DNA of 64,000 nucleotides from Trametopsis cervina (Eukaryota; Basidiomycota; Agaricomycetes; Polyporales; Irpicaceae). The stretch spans positions 310,001-374,000 of the forward strand of contig MU278359.1 in assembly GCA_022385755.1 (NCBI GenBank), read 5' to 3'. The first letter of the stretch is position 1. The number at the start of each line of letters is the position of its first letter. Both the position numbers and the translations under genes were made by a program. The notes beneath the pieces were generated by a model. The model ran no database searches. It had not been told where the DNA came from and saw only the letters and a list, made by a program, of their open reading frames with translations. Below, in pieces: positions 1 through 10,376 of this stretch.

Positions 1-1462
1 TTCTGCCTTTACTATTTGCTACAGGCGTGACAGTGATCACTGGCACTGGAGGTATGGAAGATACGCCGACGTTGTCCGGCTCTTCGTTCTCTTCAGCGAC
101 TTTGCTGGTTTGACCTAGGACAGGCAAGACATCATCATCATCTTCACTCTTCTTCCTCTTCTTGGGCTTTTCTGCAGTAGACTGAGGCAGTTTGAGAGGC
201 GATAGCGCAACATTATGGTCCGGAGAATGTAAGGAGAGTATCCAACGCAGGAGACCGCGCTGAACCCCAAGATCGCCTATGTCACAAGAGGTCAGAATCG
301 AGTCGTGTGGGTACTACGAAAGACTTACCAACGGGAAGTATGTCAGGGCGTCGCAGTGAAAACATTGCGAACATATCAACTACGAAGATAGGGAGATCAT
401 TAGCAAGTCTTGCACTCGTGCAAGTGCTGAAACATACCAGTCCACTAGCAACGGAGTGGTGACTGCGTCAACTCGCAGAATGGTCTAGACAGTATATGGA
501 CTTACCCTGCCAATTCCGCGGACCGCCGTCAGCAATTCATACAATTCCTCGTCTTCTGCTGCGAGAAGTTTCTCAGTAGACAAACGACCGTCAGCAAATC
601 TGGCAGCGAGGTCGAGTACTGATTCTCTGTTAGTAAATAGATGATATAGCAACAACGATACCAACCGTATTCCGCCTTCCTCTGGCTGAGGCCAGCGGTC
701 CTGAGAGTGGGGATATCCATCGTCGTGACCTGAGAAGCCGAAGGGAAGAAATCTGTCGTTCTGCCAATAAAACATCAGTTTCAGCTGGGGTAGTGTAAGC
801 ATGTAATATGTACTTGTTGTGGTCGGTAGGCTTCTCTGGTAGTGAGGGATCAAAAAGCCTCACAAACTTATGGGAGATAGATCGTGCAGCAAGCCAAGAG
901 ATTTGCTGTCCACTACCTGAAATCAGCGCGCATCCTGGCCCTCGCAAGGTCGAACTCAGGCTTACAGAATAGAATGTGTCAAAGTGCTGTACAGCGGTTA
1001 GCCGACGACAAATGGTGGACGCGTGTCAGCGTACCGGAAAGGGTCCACCTGTTCGAGGTGCTCAAATGGCTTGCACGGCATACGGTTGAAGATGTCTTCG
1101 AACCGACCATCTGCATTGATAATATGCCTTTTGGCGTCCTCGAACGAAAAGGTGAGTACGGCTGGGACGAGAGCCTCCGGAGTCCCGTTTGTCCTGACAA
1201 CTGCGGGGGCTTGCGCTGGCTTAGCTTGCGTTGGCTCTTCGGTCTTTGTCGCATCCTCAGACTTCTTCTTGGACTTGGTAGCACGCGCTTTCTTGACAGT
1301 AGTAGCACTCGCTTCAGCATCATCAGCTTCCGAGTCGGTCTTGCGCTTTCTACTGCGAGCTCCGTTGGTATCCTTGACCTCATTCTTCACTGCTGGCTCT
1401 TCAGATTCTTGAGCATTGCCATTAGCTTTGGCAGCACGCGTCGAAGCCCGCGTCGTACGCAT
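1..1462 (-). CDS. MAG1: DNA-3-methyladenine glycosylase (HhH-GPD, AlkA/Mag1 type), 3' part outside window
   Basis: Base-excision repair glycosylase that removes alkylated purines in nucleus or mitochondria (known of the family). The start Met at 1462 opens a basic, Ala/Lys-rich N-terminus; an in-frame upstream Met at 1555 would add a possible mitochondrial leader, so the start is uncertain. The core is spliced from several exons: a 21-nt exon (966-986) gives RTLTHSIL, followed by GQQISWLAARSISHKF. Next come DIPTLRTAGLSQRKAEY and LAARFADGRLSTEKLL, then the helix-hairpin-helix VRGIGR. The segment DMFAMFSLRRPDILP leads to VGDLGVQRG near 254-285, whose Asp is the expected catalytic residue. The C-terminal tail is Lys- and Asp-rich (KKRKK, EDDDD) and runs off the left edge, so the stop codon is not seen. 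The family call is firm; splice sites are hand-placed. Confidence 0.88.
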
Positions 1463-2509
1463 ATCCGCAAAGTTGTTGACCGGGAGTCGCAAAATCAGTC
1501 GCCTGGGAACTAGTCGCGGAAGGAAAGCAATAAGCATACAACTGGGACGCAGCAACGAATCATTCCACTAACGTTGCTGGTTATATAGCTTACGTAGCGG
1601 CGTCGCTTTGTCATCAGTGTCCTGGCCAGAGCATTCAGTCCAATCATTTCGCACCACTGTGCGCCATCGTGCGGGACCGCACCGCCCGAGGCGCCTTCGC
1701 GTCATTTAGGGCGTGACGCGACGCGACGACGTCGAACTATTCGACGCGTTTCTTCTTCCATTCTCAACACTCGGGTATACTGCACGTCGTGAACGGTTGG
1801 ATTTTTATAGCGGTGATATATGGATGTTGAGCCGTAAGGCGCGTGAAAGGGGTAGTAGATTTTGGTGCGTGAGAACGTCTTCACAGCGTTGGCAAGCAGT
1901 CTGACCTCGTCTCTCTAGGCGTGTACGGCATAGAATGCTGGCATAGAGCTGTGAATATATATCACTTGAATACAATCCCTTGGCTTGACAAGAGTCTGGA
2001 CGATGAATCGACCCGAGTTGACCAGCTCCAGTGTCAGTGGTGATGGACAACAAGTCGGGCCCCCTGGTCGTGTTTTTGCATATACCAGCATCTTCATAGA
2101 ACGTTAGCGTCGAAAGCTTTTGGAAGCGCAGGATGACGTGCAGGCATGAGTTCGAATCCCTTTTTTACGCGTATTCTTACGACGGCCATGTGTTCACAAG
2201 TTTCAGGTATGCAGCTCATGATGATAGGTACCTCACAACGATCTAACGTCACTCTACAGCAACAGCAGGTTGTGCATAATCCTTTATATTTCCCTGAGTA
2301 CTTTGCAGAGGAAAACAGGGACATACTAGAGGGCTGCAGGTGAGGTTGACTAAATTTCAATGTTGACCGCGAACCGTGCCCTCGATCGCCCGTGAAGCTG
2401 ACCGGCTTCTGGAGGCTGACATGTCAGCCCACCACAGTATATCCCCCGGTGAGCCCTCTCCTCTCTCTTCTTCAGTTACCTCCACGTCGAGCATGCATCC
2501 CCCGCGGTC
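1463..2509. other. Intergenic region, divergent promoters
   Basis: Gap between the glycosylase (minus) and the kinase (plus). Only short random frames are present and no RNA gene was recognised. A T-loop-like GTTCGAATCC near 2150 is not part of a foldable tRNA. Confidence 0.5.
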
Positions 2510-4898
2510 ATGACTCGTACTCAAGATAACTCACTCCTCCACCGCACCGCCGGCACCGGGATCGTTCCTCCCCTGGAAGTTCTGCTGAGTGTCGCCCTGC
2601 GTTGTGGTTCGGTGGCGGTGGCTTCTGCCATCGTCGCCTTTGCTTTCGGTCTTGCTTTCGTTTCTGGTTTTGTTTTCCTCCCTTCCCTCGCTCGTCTCCT
2701 GCTCTGGGCTCTTCCGGCTGCTTTCGCGTACGGACACCAATCTCTCCACACCGTCTCTCTCCCTCTCCACGTTTGGCCCCCTTCCCTTCCCGACGTCAAC
2801 ATATGGGCTCTCTTCGAAGGTACCTACCAGCTCTTGGAGCGGGTGATGGATGTGGGCGAAACGATTCTGGCCTCGCCGACCCTCGCTCGACCGGACGTAC
2901 AGTGGTTGCTGGTCGGAGGGCTGACAATGGTCACGGTGCTTTTGTGGATCCATGTAGAGCCTTGGGTAAGTGCAACCCGGTTGTGTTTAGGGAAGCCTAC
3001 TCACTCATCAATATAGCTTGCTTCTTTGGACGGCCGCGAAGCATCAGGCGAAGATGCTGAACCCTGCGACGATGAAGGGGTGGTCTATGCTGAAGAGGCG
3101 GAAGGTGATAACCAGCAGGGCTGGTGCATGGAGTGTGTTGTAGGCAGCCAGGGGCGCTGGTACGCAGAATATGTTGCTGGCGACAAGTTCTGGCTTGCTC
3201 CTACGGTCGATGTCTGTGACACGGCTGTGTCCGATCCTGGAGATGCGGACGAGCAGTACTTGGATGCTGCGGAGTGGGCTGAGGAAGTGTCGCCAGTCGG
3301 TGACTTCGTGGGCACTGGAGGTGAGGACGGCGGGGCCGAGGACGAGGGAACCACGGATGAAGAAGATGGGTCCTTGGATGCGGAGGAGGAGGTCACTGGT
3401 GATACTCCTCCACAGGATTTAGTGGAATCTTACGGAACGTCCGCATCTGAGGTGAGTTATATCCTCGTTCATTTTCTACCGCTCTCCTCACCGAACACCT
3501 CCATGCACAGGACGACTCTGCAGGGTTCGCGAGCGAACCTCCTTCAACTGCGCCCTACCATCAGGACTACCGCGTTACACTCAGTATCGCTCCCCCACCC
3601 TCCGACGACCTTGTGGTTGGTTTTGACAGTCACACCTCCGCGACCCAGATCTCCCTAGCCAGCAGCCTCAGCGACTCGAGCAGTAGCGGTCTTGATGATG
3701 ATTCGGGCGAAGACTCTGAGGATGCATCCCTGACCAGCAGTCTCAGCGACTCGTCCAGTAGCGGTCTTGACTCTGACTCGGACGACGACTCTGAGGATGC
3801 GCCAACCTCCAGACTCCTCCAAGCATCCGACGTCAACGACAACCCTTTCACCTCCAACGATGGTGGCCCCCCAGTACACTTCAGAAGCGGACCGAACAGG
3901 AGAGCGTACATGTTCTCCAAAGAGTTCCCCAAGGATTACCTGCTCGATCGTGGGTTTGCGGACACGTACGTGCTGGAGAAGGAGCTCGGGAAAGGCGGGA
4001 ACGGCTTCGTGATGAGCGCACGCCACCGGGGGACTGGCAAGAAGGTCGCGGTGAAGTTCATGGCGAAGCGCAAGATCGCGGAAAATGCATGGATGCAGGT
4101 CTCTGAGTCTAGATGGGTACCTCGGGAGATTGTGCTGGCCTACAATCTCTCCCATCAGTACATCATCAAGTGCGAGAACGACTTGTTTGATGATGACATG
4201 TACTTCTACATCGTGAGTTCTTCCCATCCCCGTTTCTATCGTGCGTTGGACTGATACCAATTCTCCCAGGTTCAGGAGCTGCATGGTGACCAGTGGAATC
4301 ACAGCAGTGGATCGGGCAATAGCCTGTTCGACTATAGGATGCAGGTCGGCCAGCTTCCGGAAAGGACGGCCAGGCATATCTTCAAGCAAATCGCTTCCGG
4401 GGTCATGGCGTTGCACAATATGGGTGTCTCACACTGCGATCTCAAACTTGAGAATGTTCTCATCGATCGCAAGCTGAACGTAAGTGCTCACAATACCTTT
4501 TGTTTTTATCATGCTGAGCTTGTACGATTATTTAGACCAAGATCATCGACCTTGGAAGTGCAGTCACGGCTGAGCCGGGGGCCAGCCCTCCCACATACAC
4601 TCGGGACACATTCTGCGGGACAATACCATACGCGGCTCCAGAAATCCCCGGCCAAGAACGATACGAGGCTGCGCCTACCGACGTTTGGTGTTTGGGGCTC
4701 ATCTTGTGCGAGCTGGCGACGGGATTCTCGGCCGTGCAGCGCACCAGTGGCCCAGATGAGCTGAGGGACAGCGGTGTCCTGGATGAGTGCTCCAGGGAGT
4801 TGCAGTCATTGTTGCTTGGCTTTTGTCTGAACGCGGATCCAAAGGAGCGGGCGACAATGGCGGAGGTGATGGCGCATCCGTGGATGCAGCAGGCGTAA
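2510..4898 (+). CDS. Membrane-anchored Ser/Thr protein kinase with acidic linker
   Basis: Five exons: 2510-2965, 3017-3451, 3511-4212, 4270-4479 and 4536-4898. All join in frame and give about 721 residues. Residues ~24-75 are strongly hydrophobic and a further segment lies at ~132-150 (WLLVGGLTMVTVLLWIHV), so the N-terminus should sit in a membrane. A long acidic linker follows, with a 25-residue Ser/Asp repeat in two copies (3661-3801). The kinase domain begins near residue 448: Gly-rich loop ELGKGGNGFV, VAVKFM lysine, catalytic loop HCDLKLEN (Cys in place of the usual Arg), metal-binding DLG instead of DFG, and AAPEI. The catalytic Asp, Lys and Asn are present, so activity is plausible. 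The domain resembles CAMK/PIM-type kinases, but substrate and membrane are unknown. Confidence 0.85.
3661..3801 (+). repeat. 75-bp in-frame tandem repeat in the kinase linker
   Basis: Two units with a 75-bp period (start points 3661 and 3736) encode SSLSDSSSSGLD followed by an Asp/Glu-rich run. The Ser-Asp clusters look like casein kinase 2 type sites (inference). Confidence 0.85.
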
Positions 4899-5149
4899 AA
4901 CAAATAGAATAGTATATAAAAATTCGCATAATGATATGAAAAGCCAACATTACACCTATACATAATGCCTCTTGGAATGTGCCTATGCATCATTGCTTAA
5001 GAGTCCTTGGCCAGGCTTTGGAATGTCGATTATATTCTAAGCGCCAGTATGCGTTACGTCATCCTTCAAGTCTTTTGCAGCTGTTTCTGCTTCCTCAGAT
5101 CCGAATTCTATTCTAAGGTCCTGAGTAGGTGCGTCGTTCTTTAGATGTC

Positions 5150-6647
5150 ATGTCTCTCACGAATTGTCCTATAGAGATTGTGGAACATATTGCAGATTTC
5201 TTTGTTTCCGACGCTCAGCGGTTGAGCAGTTTTATCGCAACCTGTCGATATACATACTACACTTTCCATCATCTCCTCTACCGCTCTATTACATGCAAGA
5301 CCGACCAATCTGCAGCTTTATGTTGCCAAACACTGGCCGATTCTCAAGAGCTATGCGAGCTGGTGCAAGAATTCGTTGTGTTTGGTCCCCAACGAATAGT
5401 TCATGGCGGTGAAGATCGCAGAGACTTCGTTGGGGACTTCGCCAAGGCATTGATGAATATGACAAACCTACGGGTCCTCAACTGCGATATCAGCTTTTGT
5501 AGCCTTGAAGTCTGCATTGCTCTATCGAACGGAAATTTCCCTCATCTGCAATCTCTCGCCCTTCGCATCACCGACCACTCGGTTCCGGTATCACGCAGCA
5601 TCCACCAGCTACAGGATCTACAGCCCCATTTACCCAATCTGAAGCGACTTTTGATACGAGACAACACCCACCCATCCTATGCAAAGCGATTTATCCAGTG
5701 TTTCATTCAGTCTAGTCAACACAGCTTGCGAGAGTTGATGCTCAGCTGCTGGTACGACAGCGGAAACCTGTACTTGCAGTCTGACAACAGATGCACCGTT
5801 CCGGAGTGGCGATCATTGGAAACCCTGACTATCCGGCGGGATGCCTTCAACGTCAACATCCTTCGGTGCATGCCTCAAATCCGTCGGCTGACGCTCTTAC
5901 GCGACTATAGCAAATTGCAACCGCTACCTGATGATATTCTGCCCAACTTGGAGCACATTGGTTGCGCAATATTCAACCTCAACGCTTTTCTCCCGACCGC
6001 AGTGGCAGGCAGACCAATACGCAGTGTGAAGCTGGACGCCGTGTCGCCCACAGGTACATATCATGGACCTCGCAATCAGCCTACCCGATCTTCCTTGAGG
6101 GCCGCACTCTCCCATCTCGCACACTCCAGCGTTCCTATTGAAAGCTTGGCCACTCCAATAAGGATGCTCTATGCGGAATACTTCCCGGACGTGACACCTT
6201 TCATATCCGAACTGCAATCGCTAGTCATCTATGTCGTCCATCGGGCACCTGTCCAGACCGGGCACAGAGAGGTGAGAAATGGTTCAAACTAATCTCTCTG
6301 CCTGAACTGAATTCCGATAGCCACGGCAAAGTATACGGAATCTCTCTCAGCGTGAGCTTGGTGGACGGATTGTGCAGCAGCTTCCGAGGTTGCATACGCT
6401 GCTGATGCCCAATGCTGATATTCCTGCAAGGCATACTTTGTTTGACGAGTATGGTATTTCTGCACCCGAATCAGAAAAGGTTGAGGCTCAGCGAGAGATA
6501 TTGCACGAATGGTCAATATATGGACCGGCGTTGACCAAAGTTTCATTGGGGGCTGATTATCTATGGGAGAAGCGGGATGGTGGTTGGGTTAGAATAGATA
6601 CTGTGTACGAGCATGATGACCACGAACTCAGAGACTTTGATTACTAA
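5150..6647 (+). CDS. F-box protein
   Basis: Two exons, 5150-6271 and 6321-6647, join in phase 0 to give 482 residues. The ATG at 5150 is the first in the frame. The N-terminus (LTNCPIEIVEHIADFF ... CRYTYYTFHHLLYRSI) has the shape of the F-box-like start common in the expanded basidiomycete F-box families. The rest carries loosely repeated Leu-rich strands (LRVLNCDISF, LQSLALRI, LKRLLIRD, LETLTIRR) like an LRR-type substrate-binding region. The family role is substrate selection for an SCF ubiquitin ligase; the substrate cannot be guessed. The gene converges on aldehyde dehydrogenase A with a 203-bp gap. Confidence 0.75.
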
Positions 6648-6754
6648 ATCAGTTGTGTGGCCCGAGGATAATCGAACGAAAGCGATACATGAAGCGTAGG
6701 CTATGAAGCCTCAACATCGGTTTGTGGAAACAACGAACTAGATTCTCTCTCTTT

Positions 6755-6782
6755 GATATGACATTGACGATATGACATTGGT
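6755..6782. repeat. 14-bp direct repeat, two copies
   Basis: GATATGACATTGAC is followed directly by GATATGACATTGGT, between the convergent 3' ends of the F-box gene and aldehyde dehydrogenase A. It is probably a simple slip duplication. Confidence 0.7.
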
Positions 6783-6850
6783 GATAGTATTTACACTTTC
6801 GGTAATGATGATCATACACTTTACACTTCCCTTCACGAAACAAAGAGGCT

Positions 6851-8913
6851 TCATTGGACTGGAGCAATATGGACGTGAATTGATTTCTGAACCGTATACC
6901 TAGTGAATAAGCATTGTGAGCTACGCCATATCCAGCAGGAAAGGGATACATACGCTTCCAATGCCTGCTGCCCTAGTTCTTTGCCAAAGCCGGACTGTTT
7001 TACACCACCAAAGGGAATCGCTGGCTCAGCACCAGTGCCACAATTCACCTTCGAGTTGAGCGCATAAGTCAGTCTCTAAATAATGGGAGCAGAAATATAT
7101 AAATATTAATCACCAGAGTTTGTCCTGCCTCGAGCGCGTGTGCAACACGAAGAGCTCGGGAGATGTTCTCGCTGAATACTTGGCTAGATAAACCGTACAC
7201 GGTGTCGTTGGCCAACTCGATCACTTCTTGCTCAGTCTTGAACTTGATGACAGCGCAAACGGGGCCGAAGATCTCCTCGCGTACAATCTTCATATCGGGG
7301 CTGACGTCTGTGAAGATCGTGGGTTGTACGAAGTAACCAGTTTCGCCCTTGCGTGTTCCGCCAGTGACAAGCGTCGCACCATCGGCCTTGCCGGATTCGA
7401 TGTACCCCAGCACTCTCTACAGTCGATGAGCTACTACCGCTTGATGCGGCCTGTTGAACTCGTACCTTCATTTGGGTTTCGGACACCAGTGGGCCTTGCT
7501 GACTTGCGGGATCGAAACCGTCCCCGTTGTTGACAGACTGGGCGGCAGCACTGAATGCTTCGACGAACCGATCATAGATGCCTTCTTGCACAAAGACGCG
7601 AGATCCTGCGACACACATTTGACCGCTGTGGGAGCTGTCGAGGCCATCTGGCATTAGTACACGGCCCAGCAGTTAAACGGGGATCCAGCATACAATATTC
7701 CGGCGGTAACCCATGGGACGGCTTGCGAAAGATCGGCATCGTCAAAGACGATAGTGGGGCTCTTGCCTCCCAACTCAAGTGTAACCCTCTTCAGATTGGA
7801 CTTTGCAGATGCCTCCATGATTTTACGGCCGACGACCGTGCTGCCCGTGAAGGAGATTTTACCAATGTGAAGGTGCTCCGCGAGCGCCTGGCCAGCGGTT
7901 TGACCATAGCCCGGGATGATGTTCACAGTGCCCGGTGGGAATCCAGCTTCGTTGACCAGCTCGGCGAGTTTGAGTGCGCTCAAGGGGGTGACCTCTGAGG
8001 GTTTGATAACGACGGTGTTCCCTGTTACGAGGGCCGGTAGTATCTTGGTGAGCAGGGTTATGACTGGAGTATAATCAGCAATTGGCGAGGCTTCCGCTGC
8101 AATATGATTGCGGCGAGCTTACGAGGGAAATTCCAGGGGGTGACCAAAGCCTGAGAGGACGTCAGTCATCATCCACTAATGGGGTACGCGTATCCGTGAG
8201 AGGGACGTACGCAGACACCAATAGGTTCGTTGCGAGTATACGCGAGCTTGTTCTCATTGGGCTAGGAAGTAAGGAGATGTCATCGTACCCACGATAAGAG
8301 GGCTGTGGTTGCTAAATACCTCAATAGTCTGGCCGTTATTCTTGTCCGCCCAGCCGGCATAATAACGAGCAAACTTAATAATAGCCGGCACTTCTGCATG
8401 TCTCACGAACTGGAAAACCTTGCCTAGGATGTATAAGTACTTCCCTGGATCACGTCAGAAGCAAATGCATACCGGCATTCAGGGCCTCGATCGCAGCAAG
8501 CTCATCGGCGTGTTCTTCCATAAGATCGGCGAGCTTGCTAAGATATCTTCCACGTTCATATGCGGGAACCTTCAGTCCCCATGATGTTTTGAAAGCTTGC
8601 TGAGCGACCTTCACTGCGATGTCTATATCCTTGACGTTGCCGACGGAGACCTTCGTAATAACTTCTCCCTTAGCTGCGAGTAATGAGCACGTAGTATACA
8701 GATATTATGGATCACGGATAGCCTACCGGGGTTGTAAACACTTCATACCGATCATAACTTCAGTATGGTCCAAAGTGAGGATCGACGGACTCACTCAATA
8801 GTCTCTTTGTCGACGGAGTCTACAAACTTGCCACCTATGAAGAGTCCTGTGTTCACCGTCACGGTACCCGTATACACAGGGGAGTCGAATGAATGCGTGT
8901 AGACAGTTGACAT
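6851..8913 (-). CDS. Aldehyde dehydrogenase A (NAD(P)-dependent, class 1/2-like)
   Basis: Oxidises aldehydes to acids. Eleven exons from 8913 down to 6851: 8795-8913, 8727-8740, 8473-8673, 8320-8423, 8211-8261, 8123-8150, 7694-8063, 7466-7634, 7114-7416, 6954-7048 and 6851-6899. They total 1503 nt, or 500 residues, the normal family length. Family landmarks are [34 protein letters not shown] (general-base Glu), [12 protein letters not shown] (catalytic Cys), [13 protein letters not shown] and [13 protein letters not shown]. The gene is complete, with no frameshift. Every exon has the same length as in aldehyde dehydrogenase B at 40314-42390, so the two are paralogues. A TATA box lies about 50 bp upstream of the ATG. 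Substrate unknown. Confidence 0.93.
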
Positions 8914-8958
8914 GATGGCAGAGAGGGTTATGGCCATGAACGGTCAAGACGCAGCCTC

Positions 8959-8966
8959 ATTTATAC
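8959..8966 (-). promoter_or_regulatory. TATA box of aldehyde dehydrogenase A
   Basis: The minus strand reads GGTATAAATGAGG about 50 bp upstream of the ATG at 8913, a spacing suited to a short leader. Confidence 0.6.
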
Positions 8967-10376
8967 CCCTGGACAGACTACATGACGCCCGGCTAGCATT
9001 GGCATTATCCTTCCCTTGTATCGCGCAGGAGCAAGGTATGATTCGTAGCTTGGCGGACAGTGGATATCACAAGGGTACCAACGGCAAGACAGGTCTGTAC
9101 ATCAAATGCTATGCCGGCCGGGCACACAACGGCATCGCGTGTCGTGACGGCTCTGGAGATAGTTGGAATCTCCCCGCTGCGGGGTACAGTGTTTGCGATG
9201 ATCATGCATCGTATAGCCGTGGACCCTTTACTACTGTAAACTGACGTTATAGGCGTGTGCGTGTAAGAACAGCGCTACTCACGTGGTCATTGTATGAAGA
9301 AGCCAAGACAACCGAGAAGGTACACAAGTAGGTGCTGACAGCATTCCTGTGGGCGAAGACAGAAAAATACTATTATGCCATGTCGACAAGAGGATGGAGG
9401 AGTCTCGTGCTTGTTCGCAGTTGATCAGTCACCGAGTTGTCCATGAAGTTTGTACGATGGCTGAACGGTCCAATGATGAGTGGCGCTCACGTTTTGTATA
9501 TGAACTGGAGACAACGGTGAGAGAGGAAGTCACTAGTATTCAAGTACGCACGCAATCCACCGCAATTGCACTCGCTCATCGGGATTACACGACACCTCGA
9601 GATAAACAGGTGGGTCAGACAGAGCAACTTGAACCTACTCCTCCTTCGCACATTAATCGGAAGAGATTAAGTTTGAGGTGTGCTCGCGCCAGGTAAAGCC
9701 GGTAGCCAAATAAGGTTGGGAGTACTAGTGCGGACGTATCATGGACGGAGTACTCAACCGATACAGCATCCCACTCTCAACGATGGACGTCCTGCGAGCG
9801 TTGAACGAATGCGTGCCCAACGGCCGACTGCTATGGGGTTGTTGACGATCAGCCATCCCAAGTCTTCCGCGCTATCTGCCAGCTTCGCTCGGCTGAGCTA
9901 CAGTCAAATCATGGAGATGACTGCTGAGATATCAAAGCAAGCATGATTATAGAAGACGGAGTGCTAGTGTGATGATACAATATTCGTGTACTGGCCGAAT
10001 ACATATCAGCTATAGCTAGGAAGCAAGCATATCAATACTCACATGCTACAGGTAAATCAATCGTCGGCCATTAAGCAATAAAAGGTCCTTAAGTAGTCCT
10101 TCAGTTCGCGTTGCTGGTTGGTCGATGGACAGTACAAGGTGCCTGCAAGCCCTAGTTAGCGCTCTGTGTTTGGGTTTATTTGCGTCATGTTGCTCAGCTA
10201 TTGGAGGTTGATGTTGGAAACAAACACGAGGCTTCCTTACTCACTCCCTTCCATCCTGTTTCCAAACATAAATATTTCGCTAACGACCTGACCGGATACC
10301 CTACATTACCTGTACTCTTTCTCTCGCGCCACCCCCACAAACGCCCTCACGTGTATCACATATTGCAACCCCAATA
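8967..10376. other. Intergenic region, no gene recognised
   Basis: Upstream region of aldehyde dehydrogenase A and of the Ulp1-like gene. Open frames of up to 115 codons (for example 9349-9696) show no family resemblance and look random. Confidence 0.5.

Noticed and set aside
884..1513. 209-codon open frame on the plus strand
   Set aside because: Antisense to the DNA glycosylase exons.
2140..2175. Possible tRNA (GTTCGAATCC followed by a T-run)
   Set aside because: The flanking bases cannot form a T stem, and no D or anticodon arm fits upstream.
5129..5149. Upstream GTG start for the F-box gene
   Set aside because: Not an ATG; the first ATG in the frame at 5150 fits better.
8912..9244. 110-codon plus-strand frame over the promoter of aldehyde dehydrogenase A
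   Set aside because: Starts over the ATG and TATA box of the dehydrogenase and has no family resemblance.
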